This document shows, piece after piece, positions 29,179 to 38,621 of a stretch of 64,000 bases of DNA. The position numbers and the translations under genes are program-made. Source of the DNA: Brevundimonas vesicularis NBRC 12165 (GTDB lineage: Bacteria > Pseudomonadota > Alphaproteobacteria > Caulobacterales > Caulobacteraceae). Location: the NCBI RefSeq assembly GCF_001592205.1, contig NZ_BCWM01000016.1, positions 26,612-90,611 of the forward strand, in the 5' to 3' direction. The first letter of the stretch is position 1. Each line of letters starts with the position of its first letter. A model generated the notes under the pieces. It ran no database searches and was not told the DNA's origin. It saw only the letters and a list, made by a program, of their open reading frames with translations.

Positions 29179-30270
29179 ATGCGGTACTGGACGATCGGAG
29201 CCATGGCCGTTGTGCTGATGACGACGGCTTGCGGGCGCAAGGACGCCAGCCCTGCGCCGGAAACCAGCCCCGCCACGCCCGCGCAAGCGTCTTCGACTGC
29301 GGTTGGAAAAAGCCCGACGCTGGCCGCCATCAAACGCCGCGGTCGCCTGAATTGCGGCGTGCATCAGGGGTTGGTCGGCTTTGCCTACACCGACAATCGC
29401 GGCCAGTGGCGCGGCTTCGACGTGGACTTCTGTCGCGCGACGGCGGCCGCGGTGTTGGGCGATGCCGATGCAGTGCGGTTCGTGCCTCTGTCGGCCTCGG
29501 ATCGTTTTACGGCGCTGAACGACGGCCGCATAGATGTGCTTTGGCGCAACTCGTCCTGGACCATGAGCCGTGACGCGGGCGAGGGGTTCGTCTTCGCCGG
29601 CGTCAACTATTACGACGGCCAGGGCTTTCTGGTCCGGCGTTCGCTGAACCTGAACAGCGCGACCGAACTGATGGGCGCGCGGGTTTGCGTTCAATCGGGT
29701 TCGACGTCCCAGGCCAACGCTGCCGATTATTTCCGGTCTCGCGGCATCGAATATCGACCTGTCGTGTTCGAGACGGAGGAAGCGGCGCGCGACGCCTATG
29801 GCCGTGAAGATTGCGACGCATTCAGCGCCGACATCTCTGCGTTAGCCGCCGCGCGGACCGTGCTGACCAATCCCAACGAGCATGTGATCCTGTCCGATGT
29901 GGCGTCCAAGGAGCCGCTGGGGCCGGCTATCAAGGCGGGCGACGAACGCTGGGCCTCTACCGTCCGCTGGACCCTGAACGCCCTGATGCTGGCCGAAGAA
30001 CTTGGGGTCACCAAGGCCAATGCCGAAGATCAGTTCAAGACCACGAAGGACCCGCGCGTGCGGCGTCTTTTGGGCGCCGAGGGCGAGTTCGGCCCCATGC
30101 TGGGTCTATCCGACGATTGGGCGAAGGACGCGGTCGAAGCCGTCGGGAATTATGGCGAGATATTCGAACGAAATCTGGGATCGCAATCGGCGCTCGACCT
30201 GGCGCGCGGTTTGAACGCACAATGGAACGCGCGCCCGGCCGGCTTGATCTATGGCCTGCCGATCCGATAA
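29179..30270 (+). CDS. Amino-acid ABC transporter substrate-binding protein (AapJ-like)
   Basis: 363 aa. A short N-terminal hydrophobic segment ends in a cysteine (LMTTACGRK), a weak lipobox, followed by a low-complexity linker. The mature domain reads LAAIKRRGRLNCGVHQGLVGFAYTDNRGQWRGFDVDFCRA, which matches general L-amino-acid receptors of the AapJ/BztA type. No permease or ATPase gene is adjacent, so the partner transporter must be elsewhere or this is an orphan receptor. The dicarboxylate symporter follows after 33 bases. Confidence 0.88.
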   Translation: MRYWTIGAMAVVLMTTACGRKDASPAPETSPATPAQASSTAVGKSPTLAAIKRRGRLNCGVHQGLVGFAYTDNRGQWRGFDVDFCRATAAAVLGDADAVRFVPLSASDRFTALNDGRIDVLWRNSSWTMSRDAGEGFVFAGVNYYDGQGFLVRRSLNLNSATELMGARVCVQSGSTSQANAADYFRSRGIEYRPVVFETEEAARDAYGREDCDAFSADISALAAARTVLTNPNEHVILSDVASKEPLGPAIKAGDERWASTVRWTLNALMLAEELGVTKANAEDQFKTTKDPRVRRLLGAEGEFGPMLGLSDDWAKDAVEAVGNYGEIFERNLGSQSALDLARGLNAQWNARPAGLIYGLPIR

Positions 30271-30303
30271 GCGCCGACGCTTGCATCGCTTCCTGGGGGA
30301 CAG

Positions 30304-31626
30304 ATGACCGAGACAAAACGCGGCGGCCTTGCGCTGCACTGGCTGATGTTGATCGGTTTCGCGGTCGGTCTGATCGGGGGATTGCTGGTCAATCTGACGC
30401 TGGGAGCGGATACGGCCTGGGTGGTCTGGCTGACAGACAACGTCACCGGACCGCTGGGCCAGATCTTCCTACGCCTGCTGTTCATGATGGTGATCCCGCT
30501 GCTGTTCTCGGCCCTGGTGGTCGGCGTGGCCGAGATGGGCGATCTGAGCTCGCTTGGACGGGCGGGAATCAAGACCCTGTTGTTGACCATTCTGGTGTCC
30601 AGCATCGCGGTGGTTATCGGCCTGGTGATGGTCAATGTGTTCCAGCCGGGAAGGGGCGTGGACCCGGTCCTCGCGCAGCAACTGCTGGACCAGGGACGTG
30701 ACGGCGCGGCCGGCATCGTCAGCGGCGCGCCCGAAACCATCCAGTTGGGTGATTTCTTCTTGGATCTGATTCCGTCGAACGTCTTCACCGCGGCCTCCGA
30801 GAACCAGATCCTGCCGGTGATGGTGTTCGCTCTGTTCTTCGGCATCGGCCTGGTGATGGCCAAGTCGCCTGCGACCGACCGCTTGCAGCAGGTCATCGAG
30901 GGCATGTTCGAAGTCACGATGAAGCTGATCAACCTCTTCATCAAACTGGCCCCCATCGCCATCGCCTGCTTGATGTTCAACCTGGCGGCCCTGTTCGGCT
31001 GGGACCTTCTGGTGCGCCTCGCGGCCTATGTGGGCGTCGCGGTGGGCGCGATGGCGATCCACATGTTCGTCGTCTATCCGCTGGTGATCTGGATCCTTGG
31101 CGGCCGGTCGCCGATCGCCTTCTTCAAGGGCGTGCGCGAGCCGATGGTGGTGGCCTTCTCGACCGCTTCATCCAACGCGTCTCTGCCGGTATCGCTGAAG
31201 GCGGCCGAGCAGGAGCTGAAGCTGCCGCGCAAGATCGCTCGCTTTGTCCTTACGGTCGGCGCCACCGCCAATCAGAACGGCACGGCCCTGTTTGAAGGCG
31301 TGACCGTGCTGTTTCTGGCCCAATTCTTTGGCATCGACCTGACGATCACGCAGCAGATCATCGTCATGCTGGTCTGCATCCTTGGCGGCATCGGTACGGC
31401 GGGCGTGCCGGCCGGTTCGCTGCCGGTCGTGGCGATGATCCTGGTGATGGTGAAGGTGCCGCCGGAGGGCATCGGCCTGATCCTGGGCGTCGACCGCTTC
31501 CTGGACATGTGCCGCACGACGCTGAACGTCACGGGCGACCTGGTACTGGCGACTGTCGTTTCGCGCGGCGAGGAAGACGAGCCGATCGACGCCGACGATG
31601 TCGTCCCCGTGGCGCCGCCGGCCTGA
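30304..31626 (+). CDS. Dicarboxylate/amino-acid:cation symporter (DAACS family)
   Basis: 440 aa polytopic inner-membrane protein. The conserved hairpin motif appears as STASSNASLPVSL, and the TM7 NQNGT motif as GATANQNGTALFEG; GVPAGSLPVV is the second hairpin. These features define GltP/DctA-type sodium- or proton-coupled transporters of glutamate, aspartate or C4-dicarboxylates. ATG at 30304 with GGGGGA nearby upstream. It converges on the sulfurtransferase with 2 bases between stops. Confidence 0.92.
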   Translation: MTETKRGGLALHWLMLIGFAVGLIGGLLVNLTLGADTAWVVWLTDNVTGPLGQIFLRLLFMMVIPLLFSALVVGVAEMGDLSSLGRAGIKTLLLTILVSSIAVVIGLVMVNVFQPGRGVDPVLAQQLLDQGRDGAAGIVSGAPETIQLGDFFLDLIPSNVFTAASENQILPVMVFALFFGIGLVMAKSPATDRLQQVIEGMFEVTMKLINLFIKLAPIAIACLMFNLAALFGWDLLVRLAAYVGVAVGAMAIHMFVVYPLVIWILGGRSPIAFFKGVREPMVVAFSTASSNASLPVSLKAAEQELKLPRKIARFVLTVGATANQNGTALFEGVTVLFLAQFFGIDLTITQQIIVMLVCILGGIGTAGVPAGSLPVVAMILVMVKVPPEGIGLILGVDRFLDMCRTTLNVTGDLVLATVVSRGEEDEPIDADDVVPVAPPA

Positions 31627-31628
31627 TC

Positions 31629-32453
31629 TCAGCCGGTTTCGACGGGGGTGTCCGTTCGGGCGCCCCATTCAGCCCAGGAACCGTCATAAAGCCGCGACGG
31701 ACGACCGAGTTCGGTCATGCTCAGCGTCAGTATTGCGGCGGTCACTCCGGATCCGCAGGTCGTGATCACGGGTCGGCTGATATCCACGCCAGCGTCCGCA
31801 AAGGCATGCGCCAAGGCCGCGCCACGCTTCATCGTGCCATTGTCGTTTAGCAAGCGACCATAGGGGAGATTGCGCGCGCCGGGCATATGGCCGCTGCGAA
31901 CACCGGCGCGAGGTTCGGGCGCCGCACCTTTGAAACGCGGTGCGCCGCGCGCATCCACGACCTGGGCATCCTGGGCCAAGGCCGCGCGCACATCATCCAA
32001 CGAGGCGACAGCATCGGGCGCCATCTTGGCATGGAAGTCTTTTGCATCTGCGACTGAAGGCCCGGAGACGGTTGGTAGGCCGTCGTCACGCCAGCGCGGC
32101 AGGCCGCCGTCGAGCACCTGAACCCTCGTCGCGCCCATAGTCTTCAGCATCCACCAGACGCGCGCCGCCGAGAACAATCCGGCTGTATCATAAACGACGA
32201 TCTGGTCATCGACGGAGAGGCCCAGCGTCCCGACCGCCGCCCCAAAGGCCTCTGGCGTCGGCATCATGTGGGGCAAAGCGCTGTCGCGATCCGATATCGC
32301 GTCCAGATCGAAGAAGGCTGCGCCAGGGATATGGGCCTGTTCGAAATCGGCGCGCGCCTCGCGGCCGTCCAGATGCCAACTGCCATCGACAATCCGCAAA
32401 TCCGGCGCGCCCAATCGCGCGGCAAGTTCCGTTGTCGAAATCAGCGGGCTCAT
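31629..32453 (-). CDS. sseA: 3-mercaptopyruvate/thiosulfate sulfurtransferase
   Basis: About 274 aa, two rhodanese domains. The catalytic loop ITTCGSGVTAAIL has the CGSGVTA sequence typical of mercaptopyruvate sulfurtransferases rather than the CRKGVT of thiosulfate enzymes. The first domain (STTELAARLGAPDLRIVDGSW) is catalytically silent, as usual. The ATG at 32453 overlaps the stop of the cfa gene (ATGA); the open frame upstream to 32513 lies inside cfa. Confidence 0.9.
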   Translation of the reverse strand: MSPLISTTELAARLGAPDLRIVDGSWHLDGREARADFEQAHIPGAAFFDLDAISDRDSALPHMMPTPEAFGAAVGTLGLSVDDQIVVYDTAGLFSAARVWWMLKTMGATRVQVLDGGLPRWRDDGLPTVSGPSVADAKDFHAKMAPDAVASLDDVRAALAQDAQVVDARGAPRFKGAAPEPRAGVRSGHMPGARNLPYGRLLNDNGTMKRGAALAHAFADAGVDISRPVITTCGSGVTAAILTLSMTELGRPSRLYDGSWAEWGARTDTPVETG

Positions 32454-33670
32454 AGGCGCGACAGGCTCAGTTGGATGACGTCGGTGCGGCGAGAGCGGAA
32501 TCCGGCCTCGCAATAGGCCAGATAGAAGCGCCAGAGCCGCCGGAATCGTTCGTCAAAGCCGGAAAGCTTGCTGATCTCGCCCCAGGACGCTTGGAAACGC
32601 TCATCCCAAAGCTTGAGCGTCGCAGCGTAGTCGAGGCCGAACCGTTCCACCGACTGCCATGACAGTCCGGCTTTCGACACGACCGGCGCCAGCCGGTCTT
32701 CGGAGGGCAGCATTCCGCCGGGGAAGACGTACTTCTGGATGAAATCCGTCCGGGCATTGTATTCGTCGAACAGGTCATCTTGGATCGTGATGATCTGCAG
32801 TCCGGCTTTGCCGCCAGGTTGAAGCACGTCGTGGACCTTGCCGAAGTAGGCGGGCCAGTACTCCATGCCCACAGCCTCGAACATCTCGATGGACGCCACC
32901 CGATCAAATCGACCCTGCACATCGCGGTAGTCGATCAGCTGAATATCGGCGCGGTCGCTCAGACCCGCGTTGAACATGCGCTGGCGAGCGAAATCATGCT
33001 GCTCTTTGGAAATCGTGATCCCGGTGACCTTGGCGCCGATCTCGCGCACCGCGAACTCGGCGAAGCCGCCCCAGCCGCAGCCGATTTCCAGCACTGACAT
33101 GCCCGCCCGAAGATCCATCATTCGGGCCAAGGCGGCGTATTTCTCACACTGCGCTGTCTCCAGAGCCTCGGCATCGCGGCTGAAGCGAGCCGATGAATAG
33201 GTCATCGTCCCGTCCAGCCACTGGGAATAGAAGGCGTTGCCCAGATCGTAGTGGGCGTGGATGTTCTTCTTCGACCCCGTCTTGCTGTTGCGATTGGTGC
33301 GGTGGCTCAGCCAGTTGACCACCCACATGATCACATTGCCGTCGAACAGACGCCGGATGTGATCGTAGTTGTCCACCAGGGTCTCGAGCAGACCTGCCAG
33401 GTGCGGACTGTCCCACTCGCCCGCGATATAGCCTTCAGCGAATCCGATATCGCCGGCCGCTAGGACGCGGCGTGCGAACCGGTAGTCGCGCACGGTCATC
33501 ATACCGCTGGGGCCAGGCTGTTTGCCTTGCAGCACATGGGTCTCGCCATTGGGCAGCTGCACCGTCAAGCGCCCGAAGGTCCAATTGGCGGCCAGAAGCC
33601 GCAGCAACATGGCGAACACGCGCGGTGTTCGGCTGGCGACGGCTTCGATATCGGCGTGTGCGACGCTCAT
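32450..33670 (-). CDS. cfa: Cyclopropane-fatty-acyl-phospholipid synthase family protein
   Basis: About 406 aa. It methylates unsaturated acyl chains of phospholipids using SAM. The SAM site is VLEIGCGWGGFAEFA; HAHYDLGNAFYSQWLD and TYSSARF precede it, and FIQKYVFPGGMLPS lies in the C-terminal part, all family-typical. I prefer ATG 33670 (MSVAHADIEA). A TTG at 33706 overlapping the photolyase stop would add 12 residues and give coupled translation, but lacks a visible ribosome binding site. Order on this strand: photolyase, cfa, sulfurtransferase. Confidence 0.92.
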   Translation of the reverse strand: MSVAHADIEAVASRTPRVFAMLLRLLAANWTFGRLTVQLPNGETHVLQGKQPGPSGMMTVRDYRFARRVLAAGDIGFAEGYIAGEWDSPHLAGLLETLVDNYDHIRRLFDGNVIMWVVNWLSHRTNRNSKTGSKKNIHAHYDLGNAFYSQWLDGTMTYSSARFSRDAEALETAQCEKYAALARMMDLRAGMSVLEIGCGWGGFAEFAVREIGAKVTGITISKEQHDFARQRMFNAGLSDRADIQLIDYRDVQGRFDRVASIEMFEAVGMEYWPAYFGKVHDVLQPGGKAGLQIITIQDDLFDEYNARTDFIQKYVFPGGMLPSEDRLAPVVSKAGLSWQSVERFGLDYAATLKLWDERFQASWGEISKLSGFDERFRRLWRFYLAYCEAGFRSRRTDVIQLSLSRL

Positions 33671-33702
33671 TTTTTGACTTTCAACGCGGAATACAATGGG
33701 GG

Positions 33703-35160
33703 TCAATCACGGTCGCTGTGGTCGTCGCCACGGCCGGAAACGGTCTTCAGGGCAGCAAGCGCCCGGGCGCGACCCTTCTCGTGTTCGACGATCGGCTTGG
33801 GGTAATCGCGCCCTAGAACGATTCCGGCGTCACGCAGCACTTCAGCGGGTGCGGTCCAGGGCGACTGTAGGCAGCGGTCGGGCAGGCGGCGAAGTTCCGG
33901 CACCCACCGACGGACATAGCCGCCGTCGGGATCGAACTTTTCGCCCTGCGTGATGGGATTGAAAATGCGGAAGAAGGGGGAGGCGTCTGCGCCCGACCCT
34001 GCGACCCACTGCCAGTTCTGCACATTGCTGGCCCGGTCGGCGTCCACCAGCGTGTCCCAGAACCAGGCTTCGCCTTCGCGCCAGTCGATCAGCAGATGTT
34101 TGATCAGGAAGGAGGCGACGACCATTCGCACCCGATTGTGCATCCACCCCGTCGTCCAGAGCTGACGCATCCCGGCGTCCACCAACGGGTATCCGGTCCG
34201 CCCCTGTCGCCACGCTTTAAGGCTGGCGTCGTCCTTACGCCAGGGCATGGCGTCATATTCGGGACGGAACGCGCGCTCGGCGATGTAGGGAAAATGGTGC
34301 AGCAGGTGCGCGGAGAACTCGCGCCAGCCGATCTCAGCAACAAATTTGTCGGACTCCGCCGACGACACCTTGCCATCTTTGGCTGCCTGTTGGGCTCGGT
34401 CTATCGCCCGCCAAGGGCTGATCTCGCCCCAGTGAAGATGCGGCGACAGGCGGCTGTTGGCGCCTTGCCGGTCGGGAAAGTCGCGATCCTTCGCATAGGT
34501 CTTCAGGCCGGATGGTATGAACCTGGATAAGGCCTGCGAGGCCCCATCTTCCCCCGGCGTCCAGTCGAAGCCGTTGGACCAATCCGGACGCTGGGGGTGC
34601 AGCTTCCAGCCGTCGAGGTCGTCGGATTGAACCGTTTTGGGCGTCTGTATCTGGCGAGGTCCCGTTGTGTGAGCCGGCGCCTCGGCCGTGGCCAGCAGAG
34701 CTCTCAAGAACGGGGTGAAGACTTTGTACGGTTGGCCCGAACCGTTCAGGACGTCACCGGGGCGGCAGAGCAGGGCGCCATTGAAGCCATGGCATTCGAC
34801 ACCATCCGCCTTGAGCGTGTGGGCGATTTCGGCGTCGTGCTCAAACGCCTCAGGTTCGAACAGGCGGTTCATGAAGACGACGTCGGCGCCGGTTTCGGCG
34901 ATCAGCGCCTGAAGCTGGGTCAGAGCATTGCCCTTGCGCAAAATCAGGCGCGAACCGCGATCTTGAAGCGCGGCATCCAGCGCCCTCAACGACTTGTCGA
35001 GCCACCAGCGCGACGCGGCGCCCATCGGCCGCTCGAAATGCTCGTCCAGAATATAGACGGGCAGGATCGGTCGCCCCGTCTCCGCCGCGTGGTTCAGGGC
35101 GGGATTGTCATGCAGTCGCAGATCGCGGCGAAACCACAGGATGACAGGTTTGGTGGCCAC
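33703..35160 (-). CDS. phrB: Deoxyribodipyrimidine photolyase
   Basis: 485 aa flavoprotein that repairs UV-induced cyclobutane pyrimidine dimers with blue light. The N-terminal antenna domain starts ILWFRRDLRLHDNPAL; the FAD domain contains GRTGYPLVDAGMRQLWTTGWMHNRVRM and DADRASNVQNWQWVAGSG, matching class I CPD photolyases. It heads an operon with cfa and sseA. Divergent from kdsA. Confidence 0.93.
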   Translation of the reverse strand: MATKPVILWFRRDLRLHDNPALNHAAETGRPILPVYILDEHFERPMGAASRWWLDKSLRALDAALQDRGSRLILRKGNALTQLQALIAETGADVVFMNRLFEPEAFEHDAEIAHTLKADGVECHGFNGALLCRPGDVLNGSGQPYKVFTPFLRALLATAEAPAHTTGPRQIQTPKTVQSDDLDGWKLHPQRPDWSNGFDWTPGEDGASQALSRFIPSGLKTYAKDRDFPDRQGANSRLSPHLHWGEISPWRAIDRAQQAAKDGKVSSAESDKFVAEIGWREFSAHLLHHFPYIAERAFRPEYDAMPWRKDDASLKAWRQGRTGYPLVDAGMRQLWTTGWMHNRVRMVVASFLIKHLLIDWREGEAWFWDTLVDADRASNVQNWQWVAGSGADASPFFRIFNPITQGEKFDPDGGYVRRWVPELRRLPDRCLQSPWTAPAEVLRDAGIVLGRDYPKPIVEHEKGRARALAALKTVSGRGDDHSDRD

Positions 35161-35271
35161 GCGGGCGAACTCCGTGATAACTTGCGCTCATCCCTTCAGA
35201 GCGCCACCTGATGGCCCAATAGCTGCGGCAAAAGCCGCCTCCACAACACCGAACGTCGAAAGAGCCGCCTC

Positions 35272-36150
35272 GTGAGCCGACCCAACGCTGTCATTACGTT
35301 GTCCGAAGGTCTTCGGACGCCTGTCGTCATCGGCGGCGGCGCAAGAATCGCTTTCATCGCCGGTCCTTGCCAGATGGAGAGCCGCCAGCACGCGCTGGAG
35401 ACGGCCCATGCCCTGAAGGAGATCGGCGAGCGGTTGAATGTCGGCATCATCTACAAAACCAGTTTCGACAAGGCGAACCGGACCAGCGCCAGCGCCGCGC
35501 GGGGCATCGGTCTGAAAGACGCCATGCCGATCTTCGCCGAGATTCGCGAGGTGACCGGCCTGCCGACCCTGACAGATGTTCACTCCGAGGTTCAGTGTGG
35601 CCCGGTCGGCGAGGTCGTCGATGTACTGCAAATCCCGGCCTTCCTCAGCCGCCAGACCGACCTGCTGTTGGCCGCCGCGGCTACTGGCAAGGCGATCAAC
35701 ATCAAAAAGGGTCAGTTCCTGGCTCCCTGGGACATGAAGAACGTCATCGCCAAGGTGGTCGGCGCCGGCAATCCCAACGTCATGGCCTGTGAACGCGGCG
35801 CCAGCTTTGGCTACAATACTCTGGTGAGCGATATGCGGGCGCTTCCGGTGCTGCGCGAGATCGGCTGCCCCGTCGTGTTCGATGCGACCCACAGCGTTCA
35901 GCAGCCGGGCGGGCAGGGCGCGTCGTCGGGCGGTCAGCGCGAGTTCGTGCCGGTGCTGGGGCGCGCGGCGGTGGCCGTCGGCGTCGATGCAGTCTTCATG
36001 GAAACGCACCAGGACCCGGATAATGCGCCGTCGGATGGCCCCAACATGGTGCCGCTGAGCCAATTCGAAGCCCTGGCCGCCGAACTGATCGCCTTCGACG
36101 ACCTGGCCATCAAGATCGGGGCCAAGGCGCCGGTGGCGCAGGCCGCCTGA
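35272..36150 (+). CDS. kdsA: 3-deoxy-8-phosphooctulonate synthase
   Basis: 292 aa. It condenses PEP with arabinose 5-phosphate to make Kdo-8-phosphate for lipopolysaccharide. [30 protein letters not shown] and [14 protein letters not shown] are signature stretches. The start is GTG 35272. The 111 bases between it and phrB should carry the promoter of the LPS gene set. hldE follows after 18 bases. Confidence 0.96.
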   Translation: MSRPNAVITLSEGLRTPVVIGGGARIAFIAGPCQMESRQHALETAHALKEIGERLNVGIIYKTSFDKANRTSASAARGIGLKDAMPIFAEIREVTGLPTLTDVHSEVQCGPVGEVVDVLQIPAFLSRQTDLLLAAAATGKAINIKKGQFLAPWDMKNVIAKVVGAGNPNVMACERGASFGYNTLVSDMRALPVLREIGCPVVFDATHSVQQPGGQGASSGGQREFVPVLGRAAVAVGVDAVFMETHQDPDNAPSDGPNMVPLSQFEALAAELIAFDDLAIKIGAKAPVAQAA

Positions 36151-36168
36151 ATCCTCTAGGTCGGGCCC

Positions 36169-37623
36169 ATGTCTGACACCCTGGACTTGGGCGCCCTTCA
36201 AAGCCTGTTGGAGCGCGTGCGCGGCCTGAAGATCGCCTGCGTCGGCGACCTGATGCTGGATCGCTACGTTTATGGCGAGGTCAGCCGCATCTCGCCCGAG
36301 GCGCCGATCCCTGTGCTTCGCACCAGCCGCACCGTCGCCATGCCGGGCGGCGTCGGCAATGTCGCGCGCAATATCGCGGCCCTGGGCGGGGTGGCGCGGC
36401 TGGGCGCCGTGATCGGCGACGACGCGGCCGGGGCCGAACTGACCGCACTGATCGCCGCGGAGCCGCACATCGAGGACGTCGTGGCGAGGCCGGCAGGCGC
36501 GTCCACCATCGTGAAGACGCGCTTCGTTTCGGGAGGGCAACAGTTGCTGCGGCTAGATGACGAGGCCGCGCCGACCGCGATCCAAGATTCGAACGCTTTT
36601 GCAGATGCTTCGGTCTACTTGCTCTCAGATTACGCCAAGGGCGTCGTCAGCGATTCGCTTTTGGCTTCGGCGCTGAACGCGGCGCAGACATCCGGTGCGC
36701 CGGTTGTCGTCGATCCAAAGGGAAGGGATTTCGCTCGCTACGGCGCGGTCGATGTCATAAAGCCCAATGCTTCGGAACTGGCCGGCGCCACCGGCTTGCC
36801 GGTCGGGACGGACGCCGAGGTCGAGACGGCGCTGGCCGCCTTGCTGGCCGCCACGACCGCCAAGGCGATCATCGTCACCCGTGCGGGTAAGGGAATGAGC
36901 CTGGCGCGGCGCGGCGAACCAGTGAAGCACTTCCCCGGCCGGGCGCGCGAGGTCTTCGACGTGTCTGGCGCGGGGGATACAGGCCTGGCCGCGATCGGGT
37001 TGGCGCTGGGCGCCGGCGCGTCGCTGGAGATGGCGGTCGAGTTCGCCATCCTGGCCTCGGGCGTGGTCGTTGGGAAGGCTGGCACGGCAGTGGTTACACC
37101 CGCCGAGCTGATCGAAGCCGAGCTGAGTCAGCATGCCACCGCTGCGGTGTCCAAAGTCACCCCGCTCGACGAGCTGGCGACCGAGGTCGAAGGGTGGCGA
37201 CGTCAGGGACTGAAGGTCGGATTCACCAACGGCTGTTTCGACATTCTGCACCGCGGTCACGTCGCCTATCTGGCGCAGGCGCGCAGCTGGTGCGATCGTC
37301 TGGTCGTGGCGCTGAATACCGACGCCTCAGTCAAACGACTGAAGGGCGATGGGCGTCCGGTGAATGATCTGGATAGTCGCGCCGTCGTCATCGGCGGGCT
37401 GGCCAGCGTCGACCGCGTCACCAGCTTCGATGATCCGACGCCGATCGCCCTGATCGAACGGCTGCGTCCTGATATTCTGATCAAAGGCTCGGACTATACG
37501 CGAGAGGGCGTCGTGGGCGGCGATCTGGTCGAAAGCTGGGGTGGGGAGGTCAAGCTGGCGGATTTCAAGGACGGCTATTCGACCACACGAACGATCGAGA
37601 AAATGACAGGGAGCGCGCAGTGA
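36169..37623 (+). CDS. hldE: Bifunctional heptose-7-phosphate kinase/heptose-1-phosphate adenylyltransferase
   Basis: 484 aa. Residues 1-320 are a PfkB-type kinase (VGDLMLDRYVYG, then FDVSGAGDTGLA with the catalytic aspartate); residues 345-484 are a nucleotidyltransferase (GFTNGCFDILHRGHVAYL with the HxGH motif). Together they make ADP-glycero-manno-heptose for the LPS inner core. The stop overlaps the GTG of hldD. Confidence 0.95.
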   Translation: MSDTLDLGALQSLLERVRGLKIACVGDLMLDRYVYGEVSRISPEAPIPVLRTSRTVAMPGGVGNVARNIAALGGVARLGAVIGDDAAGAELTALIAAEPHIEDVVARPAGASTIVKTRFVSGGQQLLRLDDEAAPTAIQDSNAFADASVYLLSDYAKGVVSDSLLASALNAAQTSGAPVVVDPKGRDFARYGAVDVIKPNASELAGATGLPVGTDAEVETALAALLAATTAKAIIVTRAGKGMSLARRGEPVKHFPGRAREVFDVSGAGDTGLAAIGLALGAGASLEMAVEFAILASGVVVGKAGTAVVTPAELIEAELSQHATAAVSKVTPLDELATEVEGWRRQGLKVGFTNGCFDILHRGHVAYLAQARSWCDRLVVALNTDASVKRLKGDGRPVNDLDSRAVVIGGLASVDRVTSFDDPTPIALIERLRPDILIKGSDYTREGVVGGDLVESWGGEVKLADFKDGYSTTRTIEKMTGSAQ

Positions 37624-38621
37624 CGCCGAGAATGATCGTCGTGACCGGAGGCGCCGGTTTCATCGGTTCAAACATCGTTGCGCGGCTGACAGCCGAGACC
37701 GCCTATGATGTCGTCGTCTGCGATCGGTTGGAGACGGCCGACCTGGCCAAGTGGAAGAACCTGGCCAAACACGCGATCGCTGACTTCTGGTCGCCCGAAG
37801 AATTGTTCGAACAGCTGGAGCGCCACGCCGAGCGGATCGAGGCCGTGGTTCATATGGGCGCGATTTCTTCGACGACCGAGCCGGATGCTGACCTGATCCT
37901 GCGGACCAACTTCACCCTGTCGCGCGACCTGTGGGACTGGTGCGCAATTCGAGGCTCGCGGATGATCTACGCGTCTTCCGCTGCCACCTATGGCGACGGC
38001 GAAACGGGCTTCAACGACGATGACGATGCAGACTCATTGTCGCAGCTTCGCCCGCTAAATGCTTATGGCTATTCGAAAATGCTGTTCGATCAGTATGCGA
38101 TCCGGCAGGCGGATCGGGGTCAGGCGCCGCCCCAGTGGGCCGGGCTGAAATTCTTCAATGTCTATGGCCCGAACGAAGGTCACAAGGGCGGAATGAAGTC
38201 GGTCGTGGCTCAAATCTGGCCCAAGGTCGCAGCAGGTGAGGCTGTGACCCTGTTTCGGTCGCACAATCCGAACTACGCGGATGGCGGGCAGATGCGCGAC
38301 TTCGTCTATGTCGACGATGTGGTCGATATCATCGAGTTTTTGCTCCAGTCACCGCAGGTCTCGGGCATCTTCAACGCCGGCTCGGGCCAGGCGCGGTCGT
38401 TCGCCGATCTTGCGCGCGCCACCTTCGACGCCGCCGGCAAGACGCCCTCCATCGACTATGTCGATACGCCGTTGTCGATCCGCGACCGCTACCAATATTT
38501 CACTGAAGCCCGCATGGATCGTATCCGCGCCGCAGGCTTCGAGGGTCAATCCACGCCGCTGGAAGAGGGCGTGCGGCGCTATGTACAGGACTTCCTCGCC
38601 ACGGCTGATCCGTACCGCTGA
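37620..38621 (+). CDS. hldD: ADP-L-glycero-D-manno-heptose 6-epimerase
   Basis: 333 aa NAD(P)-dependent epimerase that completes the LPS heptose precursor. TGGAGFIGSN is the dinucleotide-binding loop; AYGYSKMLFD supplies the YxxxK pair. The GTG at 37620 overlaps the hldE stop and has GGGAG upstream; ATG at 37632 is a possible alternative. The DUF3089 gene starts within its stop codon. Confidence 0.94.
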   Translation: MTPRMIVVTGGAGFIGSNIVARLTAETAYDVVVCDRLETADLAKWKNLAKHAIADFWSPEELFEQLERHAERIEAVVHMGAISSTTEPDADLILRTNFTLSRDLWDWCAIRGSRMIYASSAATYGDGETGFNDDDDADSLSQLRPLNAYGYSKMLFDQYAIRQADRGQAPPQWAGLKFFNVYGPNEGHKGGMKSVVAQIWPKVAAGEAVTLFRSHNPNYADGGQMRDFVYVDDVVDIIEFLLQSPQVSGIFNAGSGQARSFADLARATFDAAGKTPSIDYVDTPLSIRDRYQYFTEARMDRIRAAGFEGQSTPLEEGVRRYVQDFLATADPYR

